A stretch of 64,000 nt of DNA from Archilochus colubris (taxonomy: Eukaryota; Chordata; Aves; Apodiformes; Trochilidae): assembly GCA_023079485.1 (NCBI GenBank), contig CM041103.1, positions 10,970,503-11,034,502 of the forward strand. Direction: 5' to 3'. A program made the position numbers and the translations under genes. Position 1 is the first letter of the stretch. The number at the start of each line of letters is the position of its first letter. Below the pieces are notes generated by a model that searched no databases, was not told where the DNA came from, and saw nothing but the letters and a program-made list of their open reading frames with translations. Shown here piece by piece: positions 47,001 to 59,000 of the stretch.

Positions 47001-50000
47001 AGGAGAAAACTGAAGTTGTTCAACTGGCACTGCACAGAGCAGCCTTGCTGAAGTTATAAAAGCATGTCATTTTTCAAAGCTTGTTGAGGACCATGATTAT
47101 TTGGACTGCAAATCAATAATATATCTGCACTTAATTAAATTCAGCAGTGGATACTGCAGGGGATGTTCCTCAAAACTGGCTGGAGTTAATGAATTTTTAG
47201 ATGGCTGCTGTCAGCTGAGCAATACAAGGAATTACCTGAGCTGTGTTGGTTTATTCCAAGCACATTGCTGCTCTTCCAGTCTGTACATAATTAATATCTG
47301 CTTTTTTCTGCAGTTTCTGTATGTATGTATTGTTGGAGGTGATGATGGGCAGGCACAGGATCATGCTAAGCTCTGCTCAGAAGCTTACAGTATTTATTTG
47401 TCCATGTGCAAGCATACTTGGAGAAAGAAGCACGTGTGTGTGTGGAACACCTGCTTGTACACAAAGCTAACTTTCTAATGTTAGCAGTTCCTCCAGAAAC
47501 AGCTAGATCTTCATCTCTTTATGTCTTCTAAGAGAGTCAGGTTCCAAAAAGGGAAAAATGCTTCGTTTTCTTTCAATAACTTCATTTTCCTGTCCCACAG
47601 GTTCTTCTAACTGTAGCTGCTAAACTGTTTACTTGTGTTACCCTTCCAAGGCAGCAATCTGAGCTCTGCATTCTGGAGATTGCAGCTCCAGTGGGATGAG
47701 CTATTTTTGGTTTCTCAAAAATGAAGAAAAGTGGGTTTGCAGAAACCTGATTTATTGAACCATCCAGCTCTCTTCCCTCAAAGTAGTCCTCTGTCAAGAT
47801 CCTTTTTCCACCCCCAGCTCTGCCCTGTGTCTGTGTCTCCAGTGTGTGCTTGTCTCTGAGGGTGGCTGCAGTACATGCATTGATTCCTGCTGATTGATAA
47901 CGTGATGCACTGTGGAAATGGGGGGTGTTGGTGCACACCAGTGTGTGTCCAGTTATAATTTCTTGTCCCTTCTGACACATCAAAATCCAGAGCTGTCCAA
48001 AACCAGTGGGAATTTCCTTGCAGGTTACCAGAATGCAGGAAGTGTGAGCAGCCCAGTTGATGGAAGCCTTCCTGAACAGAACAGGACAAGGAACAGGAGG
48101 GACTTTCCTGGGAGTACATGGAGGTTTTCAGGAGTAAGAGTTTGTACACACTGGCTTATTTCATTGTAAAAAATGTGCTTTTACTCTTTCAATCCAATGC
48201 TTAGAAAATAGAAATCTAATTTTTCTAGTTTGTTTAAAACAGAAAAGAAAAAAAAATGAAAAGGTGAGTGGAGCTAAGGAGATGTCCTGAAATACTTTGT
48301 ATTTCCTCACTGCAAGGCCATTTGAGCACCACTATCAGGGTCCTCTTTTGTCTTTTAAAAGATTCTGCATCTTGAGGAGATTCTTCTCCAAGTTTGTTCA
48401 GGATGGGTTAAAGTTTCCTTGTTGTCTGAGCTTGGCTGTGTGTGCACGTGCAGGAGAACCTGGTTGTGGGTGATGCTGACAAGGTCCAGCTCACTGCTGC
48501 TCTTGGACATGCAATAAACAAAAAGCCCTCTTGGACTCCCCCAGCCTGCTGACCTCTTTAGCTCATGTGCTAATACACTACACGTGTATTACAGTCAGCT
48601 GGGGACTGATGTTTTGCCAAGTCCTTGTGATAAGAAATGTCACAATGGAGTAATTAAATATTGGGGCTTTAGGGGCACTCACTGTAGAAATTGCCCTCCA
48701 TGGCAGTTGGCAACATTTATTAATAATTAAAGCTGTGCCTGCTGTGCTTTTCACTAAATTTGTTTCATTAATATTTTATTGTTTTAAAGAAAGAAAAAAT
48801 CAACAGTGAGGGTGGGAAGAGAGCCTGTTTCCTAAGCAACAGCAATGCACTTCTCTGCAGTTATTTTTGAAGGCAGGTTGCTTCATTTAAGATTTGGAAC
48901 CAATTATTGCTGCATTGCTTCAGGCATCCGGAAAGCTGCTTCTCTTTTTTTCATTTTCTGTATTTCTAATTGAAAGACAGAGCAAAACAGGAGCTGGGTT
49001 AAGAGTTGTTGTGATGGTTGCTAGCCAGGATCTGTGCCTGTGATGTGAAAACCATCCCCATGCTGTCATCACTCTTTGTTCTTCCCCTGCTGCTCTACCT
49101 GGCCTTGCAAAACCCCTGGGGCAGCCAAACAGCAGCTCACCCCGGCTGCTGCCTCTGCACAGATGCTCCCTCTTCCTTTGAGAGAGATGGCATCAGCACT
49201 GGGCTCCAGCTCCTGCAGGGCCACAGGCATTGCCTTTGTCACCTACAGACATCCTGTGGTGGCAGTGAATGTTTCCTGGCATGAGCTGGTGGCGGAGGGG
49301 TCCTGGTCCCTCCTTCAGGGAACAGTGCTGATATTCAGCTTTTGTGCTGAGCATGGCTGAACAAGCAAGGGGTAGGTTGTCTCCTGAGGCAGTAGTTGTG
49401 GGTGGGTGTAGACATGTATGAACACCAAATAGGAACTGCCCAGTGAGGCTGTGTTTGGGTTACAGTGACATGGAAATAACATGGGTGGGACAGTATTGAA
49501 TTTGTCCACTGTGTAACACAGTGGGCACTTTGTCCATTTGCCCTGGAAACAGAAAGGGTCTGGATTTGCATGGCACGAGCATTTATGCTGAAGACATTAA
49601 CTATATGCTGTGAATGCCTAAATGCTCTTATTTCTATAAAAAAAAGAAAACCCAGCAACAAAACAAAAGAAAACCCCAAGTTGTTCATTATCAGGACATG
49701 AGATGTGCTGCTTCCTTCACACCAGCTGCACTGCTTTCCCCAGGGCTTGCCAGTTTCCTGAGTTAGTCACTTACTGAGGGATGGCTCTGTGTGAGTAGGG
49801 TTTTCCTGTGTCTACTGGATTTGTCCCTGTTGTTGGAATGCTGGAAGATGCTGGTGACAGCTCCGTGCATCACAACCCTCTGCTTTTGGCATATTTGTCA
49901 AGTGTTTCCTGACGTGGTTCATATTGGGCAGCTGGAGGAGAGGCTGTGAAGACAGTCCATGTCCCTGGTTTCATTTTAAGATTAAATGGGACTTTTGGTT

Positions 50001-53000
50001 GTGGTGGTTTTTATAATAAACTGTGCAATTAGGGAACATAGCAAATTTATTCTGAATAATTTGCAGTCTAAATACACTTCGGACTAGGAAGAAGAGAGAA
50101 TGCTGAGTCCTCTGTTCTACAGAGGATGAATTCAGGCTACACAATTAGAAGCCTTGGCTTTGCTAACTTAGGTTAGTTGCATCTCACTAAAAATCATTAA
50201 AAGTGAATAATGGCAAATCCCCAAGTCATCAGCATTTAATCCCACTGACTGTCTCATAGGGACATTAGGGCTCTCCACTGAAATTTTATCTTTTATCAGA
50301 TCTTATCCAACGTTATTTAGCTTAAAGACATATTTGCCTTTGCAGTTGAAAGCAAAATAGTGGCACGTTTATCCCACAACATGTTTCCAATTTGTTTTTC
50401 TAGTGCTGTTTTTTGCACCCTAAGAGCAAAACTGTGCTTTCTGAACACACATTAGGTTAATTTGTCTGGTAAGGATGTGATAGCAGGAAGCCAATTAGGC
50501 TTTTCTTTTTTCCAGACTGACGAGACACAAAACCTGGAGTTATTAATACCTCCTAAATGTTTCTCTTAATATTTCTGTTCATTCAGCAGGTTGTTCTTCA
50601 GTCTTGCAAAGCAAAGACATAGGGTAGCAGTGCTGGAGATGGAGGGGGTGGTTTTCCCAAGGCTGGCATCCCCGGCATCCAGCTGACCCCAGGAGGTGTT
50701 CTGTGTGCCTGGCAGCCCTGCCTGGGGCTCAGGTTACTTTTCAGGGACTGAGCAGCAAGAGTAGGTCATTTCAGATGCAGGTTTTCAGGTATTGTGGGAT
50801 TTGGAGCCCATGAAGTACATTAAGGAGGGGAAGTCTTCAGGAACTGCTCGGCACCTGATGTTACTGAGTTAAAGCACAACAGAATATTGCCTTCTTTCAC
50901 AGGCAGCTGCCAGACCTTGGGAGTGATGCAGATGAAGTGCTATTTGTTACTCATAAGGAAAATGTAATGTGGCAATTCTAGCTGTAGTGTACCACAGGAC
51001 TGGCTGCTGTCATTAGCCACAGGAGAGCATCACTCCCTGCAGAACTCCCACCCTCTGTGGGGCTGGTGGGGCTGCCTGGGCTCTGGGGAGTGCACACCTT
51101 GCCCAGAAAGGGGGGTGTTCCAGAAAGGGGGGTGCTCCTCCTCCCCAGGAGTGAATGGGCCTGTTCTCTTTCATGCCTTTTTACGGGCAGTGTTGCCTGG
51201 TGAGTCATCTGCAGTCTTGATTTGAAAGCTGGGAGGCAGGAGAGGCTTGGTTTTTATTGGTGTTCATCTTGTTTCTTTTCCCTGCAGCTGTTTAGCTGAG
51301 AGCTGGTGTGATTTCTGATGCACAGCCTCACAAGGCTGAAGCAGTGCAATGTGGTCTCTTACTGGTGCCCACCAGAGCATGTTACAGTGAGGTTTGCAAA
51401 AAGAACCTCACAGGTGGATCTCCTGTAGCTGTAGGTCTGTCTGCATCTCTACTCCCTCTCAGGCTGTAGCAGTGTTGCATTTTCTTAATTTTCAGTAGAA
51501 TCAGGAAGTCTTTCACACTGTGACGTGCATGAAACAGGGTGAAAATACTGGGAGATATTTCAGTCCTGTGATTCACTTACGTACTGGTGCTCTCTGTAAC
51601 TTAGAAGGTGTTTTTTTGCTTGCAGGTTAGACACGTGCTCACATCCTCTGACATTTGAGACGTCACCTGTCTGTCTGTTCCCACTCCCAGCTCTCTTTTC
51701 TTGGCTCCCCACCTGAGCCTGGGTGTTAGCAGATGGCACTGACCAGAGGGAAGGCTGAAGGGCAGTGTTGCCCATGACCTCTCCTCCTCCCTCTGCCTGC
51801 AGGTGTTGTGGAAGGCTGTCTCCTGCACATGCTGAAGCGCAGGGCTGCTGGGTTCCTGCGCACCGACAAGGTGGCCGCGCTCTTCACCAAGGTGGGCAAG
51901 ACATACATCATAGCTGGGGATGTCTGCAAGAAAGTCCAGGAGCTGCAGCAGCAGCTGGAAAGCAGGTGAGGCTGAGGTCTGTCTGTCAGCAAAGGTCATA
52001 CAGTGTGTGTGCAGGATGGAGAGAATGCAGAGGCTGCTGGTGAGTGCAGGGGTGGCCACGTTTGTTAAAGCTTTGTCTCTTTAGAGACTGTACCTGTAAG
52101 GCAAGTGTTGTCATTTGACCCATCTGATCAAGGGGACAGAGGTTGGGAATTGGGTCTTTGGTGATCTGTTTTGTTCTCAGTGTAGTGGATCAGTGTGGCC
52201 AGCCCACAAAAGCCAGAGAAGTGAAAAATAGCTGGTGATTTTTGGGAGTGCTCACAGTCAGGGTATGGTGAGCCAGTGGGAAGGGACGTGGGCAGCAAGA
52301 ACAACTGAAGAGCAGACTTACTGGAAGAGCTGTTCTGCCATGCTCCTTGCCAAACCAATAACAGAAGATTTGTGGGTATTATGGTAGAAGTAGGTGCTTT
52401 CTACTGAAAATTCCCCAGGCTTTCTCCTCAGTTAAGAGCCCCCATGAACTCTCCTCCAACCACCAGAGACCTTTGGCTGTGCCCTCTGACAGAAGAGAGC
52501 AACTGAACTTAAATTCTGTGGTTTCTCTCGGAGAAATTTTTCATATTTTTCAGTTCTTAACAACCACAGATTTTTAAGTGCTGTAGAAGATCTGCACAGC
52601 AAAGAGACACTATTAGGAAGTGCTGCAGGGGGTGGACTCTGCTTCGTTGGACATGTGAAATGAGACAGAAGAGCTGCAGCAGCCTGAATCCTCCTGGAGC
52701 TGTGGCTTAAGAAAGCCCGTTTAGGAGGCAATTAAACACATTTGAATTCCTCTCATATTAGTGGTGTCATGTGTATATTTTGACTTGGGAGGTGCTTTGT
52801 AGAGCCAGCTTGCCATCCTGGCTCTCAAAGGCAGCATTCAGCTCTTGGTTTCTGAGGTGGACCTGTTGCTGTGCTGGCTTATGCAGTAGGAACAAGCAGG
52901 GGGTCTTGGCTGTAAGCAAGCTCCCAGCTGGCTTTGGATGTTCATTTGCTATAGTTCTAGTTTCTCAGTTTGATGTTGCTTCTCTCTTAGTTGTCTTGTT

Positions 53001-56000
53001 GTCATTCTGTAGGTGGTAGGAGATGGGATTTTGCTGCCAAGACGTTAGCACAGACTGTGCTGTAGCTGTGTATGGTGATTTACAGGGAGAATGAAAAGAT
53101 GGGTTTGTGCCCGAGGATTGCCTGGGGATGGTGTGGCAGCAGGTCCCTGGAAACCCTCTGCCTGTGGTATCCCAAATCCTACTCCATGCTTCTGGTCTCA
53201 GAGGGAATATCATGCTGAAACTACTGTGTGCCTTCTTGGGGTTGTGTCTACCTCCAGTCTGAAGGTATCAGACACAGCTTGGAGAACAGTAACAACTTCT
53301 CACCATCCTCCCTGTGGCTTTCCCAGCTCAGTGTGAATCTTTGTTCGATAAGAAACAAACTTCTGTTCATCAGGTGCTGCTTATTTTCTGCTACACTTTG
53401 ATTTTGTTGGGTTTTCATTCTTCTGGGATGTATGCTGTGCAGTGGATTTACAGCCTGTTCATTTCAGCCTGGTGTGTGGGAGTTTTGGGGGAGCTCAAAT
53501 GGGCTCTTCGTAATACTCCAGAACTGAAAAAAAATATTTTTAGTAGGTGACTGCGTAGCTCAACATCACTGATACAGACCTGTTTGAGGGCTTTTTTTAG
53601 AGCATCTGTCTGTGAATTAGGTAATCTTTACAGACATATATTCATAACTCAGAACTGAGGCACCCTAAATCATTAGAGCCATGGTTTTCAGAAAATCCCT
53701 GATTAAAACTCCACACTCCAGTCATAATGGGTATTAACACAGTGTAGACAGCTGCTGTACGGGTGCACATTTGTCAGATATGTGCAGAGCATTCCAGCAC
53801 CTCCCTGCAGTCTTTCTCTGGAAAGCTTTCTGAGAGAACAGTAGTCTGAATTCTGACTAGTTTTACTTTATCTTCTTTTGCAGGAAAAATCAGCCCAATG
53901 GGCAGGAGCCCCTCAAGAGACAGGGATCAGCCACAAGCAAACCCCCTGTCCTGACACCACAGGCCATCAAACACATCTGGGTTCGGACAGCCTTGATTGA
54001 GAAGGTGCTGGACAAGATTGTGCAGTATATTGTGGATAACTGCAGGTAAGGAAAGAGTCAGAGGCACAGGGATTTGTTGGACTGGTGTGTTCAGATATCT
54101 GCAACAAGTGATTTAATCAAAAGTCTTCTTAGAACTTGTGTAATGCAGACTTCTGATAGAAGGAAGAGGATCAGTGCTGTATGAATGCAATGCACAGTGG
54201 CTTCTTAAAAGGAAAAGACAAGTTCTTTCTGTTCTGTGACATATTCTATCACTGCTCCCTACTGTCAAGCATGAGCTTTGATTTCCCCAGAGGTGGTTCT
54301 TTACCCCATGTGCCTTTCTACCATCCCCTAACTTCTTTAAAAAGAACTAAGGGGCACACTGGGGACAATTTCCCATAGAGAAGAAGAGAAAGGTAAGAAT
54401 ACTAAAGCTTCTGATGGCCCTAGAAAGGTACATCTGTACCCTCTGCCATGGCAGTTTTTTTGCACTGGGGGTGCACAGTCTTGGCTACCCAAAGCCCGTG
54501 GGTCTGAGAGCTGTGTTTTAGAGTTTGAGCCCCATCTAGTGGAAGAGACAGCAGAGGACACTGACAGTTCAAGAAATTCGGGTGCTTTGATTTTTTGGCT
54601 ATGGGGCTTTATAAGTCAGCTTTGCTTGCTGTGGTGAGAAGACCTTGGGGTCATTGCAGGAGCTACTGTTTGTAGTAGTTCATTGTTCTTGACAGTGTTT
54701 CAGGATTATTCCTCACAGATAGAGGAGATACTTAAGAATGTGTGGGTATCTCAGTCTCTGTGGAAAACTGACAAAATTGCTTGTGGAGTGTTATTGTTTG
54801 TCTCCATATTGCATTAGTGCCCAAAGCCCCAGATCAAATATACTGGGTAAACACATTTAGCAAGAGGCAAGCTCCTGCCTCTCAGTTCCAGAACAGTTGA
54901 GGCAGAATGAGCCTTCTGAGAGGAGCTGACTTGCCTGAGATTACACTGGGGCAGAGTATGGATCCAAAGTAGAGGTGGTGGTCATCTTGTTAAATATAGA
55001 AGTCTGGAGCACAGGTTTATTGAATGTATGTTGGCCCCAGTTTTTATAACATCTGACCTGGAACATGCCTTCTGTAGTCATGCTAAGCACCAGCATGTTA
55101 TTTTAAAGTCAATGGACTCATGCTACTAGGAGGCATAAGAGCTTTTAAAAATAGCCACTGATGTTTTTAACTGGTTGCTGATCTTTTATTCCTAGTAAAT
55201 ATTATGAAAAAGAAGCTTTAATGGCAGATCCTGTTTGTGGCCCTATACTGGCTTCTCTCCTAGGTAAGTTCTTACAAAGTTACTTTTTATGCTGTAGAAA
55301 ACTAACTGTTTCTTAAAACATTTTACAATAGTGTTACCAAACACTGTTTTTCTCTACAATGTGTAGTTCATTAATATTCACTTAGCTTGAGAAGAAAATC
55401 TCACTTTCAGTACTTGCCCAGCAGGATAAGACTATGCATGCATCTGAACACTCAGAAGGCTTCTTTCTTGGGCTCTTTTCTTAGTTGGACCATGTGCACT
55501 GGAGTACACCAAGCTTAAGACAGCTGACCACTACTGGACAGACCCTTCAGCAGATGAGCTGGTGCAGCGACACCGGATCCACGGAGCACACGGCCGCCAG
55601 GACTCTCCTTCCAAGCGCCCAGCCCTGGGAGTAGGTATTTACTGTGTCACTATTTCTGAGTGAAGCCACAGGTTGACAGTAGAAGAGATGGGTCTGACTG
55701 ACACTCTTCCTGTGTCATTGGCCTGCTGGTGCCATGGTTCCCCTCCTCCCGGGCCTGCCCTGACTGTGGTTTGTGTGTTAGATCCGGAAGCGGCACTCGA
55801 GCGGGAGCGCGGCTGAGGATCGCTTTGCTGCCTCGGCACGGGAGTACGTGGAGTCCCTGCACCAGAACTCCCAAACACACCTCCTCTATGGCAAGAACAA
55901 CGTCCTAGTCCAGCCAGTGAGTACACTGAGCTTCAGGCCAGCACACAGACCTGCTGCCTGTCTGTCCCTGGAGAGAATATAACCTCATTCTAGCTGTGCA

Positions 56001-59000
56001 CTTGAATCACCTGGGTTGTCTGTCTGCTGCTTTTGTGAACAGAAAGATGACTTGGAGGCAATTCCTGGCTATCTCTCCCTTCATCAGTCAGCAGATAGTT
56101 TGACACTGAAATGGACTCCAAACCAGCTGATGAATGGAACCCTAGGAGATTCGGAGCTGGAGAAAAGGTAGTCACTGCATTCAGGAAAAGACTGGAAGCA
56201 TTCATGATGTTTATTTCTGGTAGAATTGGCAATATAAGTGTGACAAGGCTGATTCAAGGGCTTTTGATTAGTGCGTAAGTTGGGATGTCGGGCAGCTTGG
56301 GATCTGTTCCTCTTTTGCCAGAGATTAATCTAGTTTCCAAAAGTCCTATAATGCACTTGGATACAAGGCTTTTTCAAAACGAAAAAAAAAAAGCTTGCTT
56401 TTCCAGGTGTTTGGGAGAACAGACTCAACACTACCTTCCATCCTTACAATGCTAGAACCTCCCTTCAGGGTTTCACAAATGACTTGGCAAGCATGGCTAA
56501 TTTCAGCCTCAAAAGAGAGACCTACAATGTAGTTTGTCTTTCGTTAGATCAGTTATTCATCTAATTTGGCATTCTCCTTCAGTAGTAAGACAGGTAAAAT
56601 CTTGAACCAGGCAAGGTATGTCTCCTCAGGGAGTCCTTCCTTCAACCCCAGAACAGTCCTCTTGAATGCTTAATCCACTCCGTTCTTTCTATAAAACTTC
56701 ATGTGTATTTTTAATAGAGAATTAATGAAGCCCTCTGCCCTTGCTTTTATTGCTAAATTCTGTTGAGGCTGTTCTTAAAAGGGTTCAGGGCTGTTTCCAG
56801 CGTTTAATCTGTAAGTTTGAGCCCCAGTGGATTTCAGTGCTGCTGCCCATAACTCACATATGCAAGGCAGAACTGAACCTGGCTGTCCTGAAGTCTGCCT
56901 CAAGCATTTTTATCTTATCCAGAGCCTTGTTTTAACCTGGTGTGGGGCAGGGGGGAAGGGGAGGTGAAGAGAGAGATTATGAAAGGGCTTGTGCCAGATG
57001 TACCCACTGTGGAGAACTAGTTGCTTGGCCTTTTACTTGACAATTAATTTATCTTAACTGAATAGATTTAATAAGCAGTTATTAGCTTAGCAGAGCCCTT
57101 TTATTGCATGCTTGGAACTGCAAGCATTCTTGAATATGGAAAGAAAACCCCAATGTTTCCTGCACTTTTTCCTTCCCTGTCAGTGTTTACTGGGACTACG
57201 CATTAATAGTGCCACTCAGCCAGATCGTCTGCATTCACTGCCATCAGCAACGTAAGCATAAACCTTCTTCTCATGGGGGCTCTTCCAAAGCTCCTTTCTG
57301 CCAGGGGAATGTTAATGCTGCCACCATTGAGCATGGTGCCTGTTAGGGGTTTATTGCAAAAGGAGGCAGACCATTTTTCTTCTTCAGATGTCTTCACTGA
57401 AAGGCCTGGTAAGAACTCCTCTGCCTAACACTGCTCCAGTTGCTTTCTGTGTTCTTTGTTTTTCCTGTGTGCTTTGTCTTTTCTGAGTCACCTGTGGGAA
57501 ACTGTGAGCAGCAGGTATTAAACACACAAGCTTTGGCTCTATGAAGCATGATCCTCCATCCCTTGTAATGGCCAAGGGCAGGATCACCAGCCTGTGGAGT
57601 CAGGTTTGAGTTACAGTTGGACCTTTTGAATTAAAAGCTTGTTTAACTGACATTTTATGTATATTGCTTTAAAATACATAGGCAGGAGAACCCCCTGAAG
57701 AATTGCTTCTCCTCCCTCAGTGTCTTTAGCACTTCTGACTGGTTACAGACACGGGAGGTAGAATCCAGAATCCTAGCTGGTAGAGGAAGACAAATGGCAA
57801 CACTAGTTCAGGTCCCTCCCTCCACCCAGCCTCCCCAGGACACTTTGTGCCTGCCCAGAATTTCACTGAGTGGTCAGGTGCACCCCAGGCTGCCATGCTG
57901 CAGAATACATCCTGCTCCTAGAGATACCCCTTTCACAGGGGGCTCCAGAGGCCTCATTCATTCTGTTTTGGAAACAGAAATTAAGAACCTTAATTCACTT
58001 ACATTCTTTAGAAAATTGTACAAGATGCAGATCATTATGCTTAAAAGAGTATCCGTGGCCCAAGGTGGTTTTCCTTATTTGTGCTGAATTTCTAGTGACA
58101 GTGAAGATAGATGAGAAAAATTTACAATAGAGAATGTGACTTGCTAATTCTCACAAGAATAAAGCTGACAGCCTCTGGCTATATCCATTCAGTTGGTTTT
58201 CAGTCTAAATTCTTTGTCCTTTGTCAAATTGTCTCATACACCAGAGACTTGTTTACTTACTCCTTTATTATTTATTATATTATTGTTCAGAATCACTTTA
58301 AATATTTCTGCATGAAACAGTTTTGCTTGTGTCCTGAGCTTCTTTAGGACTAAGGACTGAGATCATCCCTAGGCTGCCCTGTGACTTAGAGGGTTATTGA
58401 TCTACTTAGAGATTATCATAAATAAAATTTACATAGATGGCAAGAGCAACAAACAGAGGTTTTGATGTAACAGTGTGGACTTCCCTTGTCCTCCTTTGCA
58501 GCAGAAGGCAGATGGACATTAGTTTTGGTGAGTCAGGATGGAACTCAGAGACCTCCGCTGCACTTCCCCCAAGGAGGTCACCTCCTCGCATTCCTCTCCT
58601 GTCTGGAAAATGGTCTTCTGCCTCGTGGCCAGCTGGAACCACCACTGTGGTCCCAACAGGGCAAGGTACAGCTTTTTCTGATGAGCTGCTCATGGTAGGG
58701 TTGAATCTTGCTCCACTGTGTCTGTGTGTGTCAGTAAAGCAGCTGGAAGTCAAAGGGGGAGGCAGAGTACCTCCACTTCATCCAGTTTGATTCCTACACA
58801 GATAGTCTATAAAAGTTGTTCATGCCTTCACTGCCAGATTGAGCAATGAGCTGGAATCTGCTGTTGTAGCAAAATATGAACCCAAACGATAGGGAGTGAG
58901 ACTCAAATGGGCTGGGACATGCTTACTGCCAGAGGCTTGAGTTGTTGCAGAAGCTGGTGCCCAGCTCCTGTGGATTACAAGAAAAAACTGTGGCCTGAGG

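Larger units (their letters stand above)
41928..51802 (+). other. SGSM2: SGSM2 intron 2
   Basis: 9.9 kb, the longest intron. It contains a T22 run at 46467-46488, a small tandem duplication at 51103-51134, and AT-rich, CpG-bearing stretches that look like conserved noncoding elements (about 45120-45420, 48560-48780, 50020-50340). An exon-like but frame-breaking segment is at 48024-48133. Confidence 0.65.

Noticed and set aside
47912..48169. Extended 85-codon plus-strand frame around the exon-like segment
   Set aside because: Only the part between splice-like sites is of interest; the remainder has no support.
51601..52059. 152-codon minus-strand frame
   Set aside because: Shadow of SGSM2 exon 3, whose plus-strand frame matches known protein.
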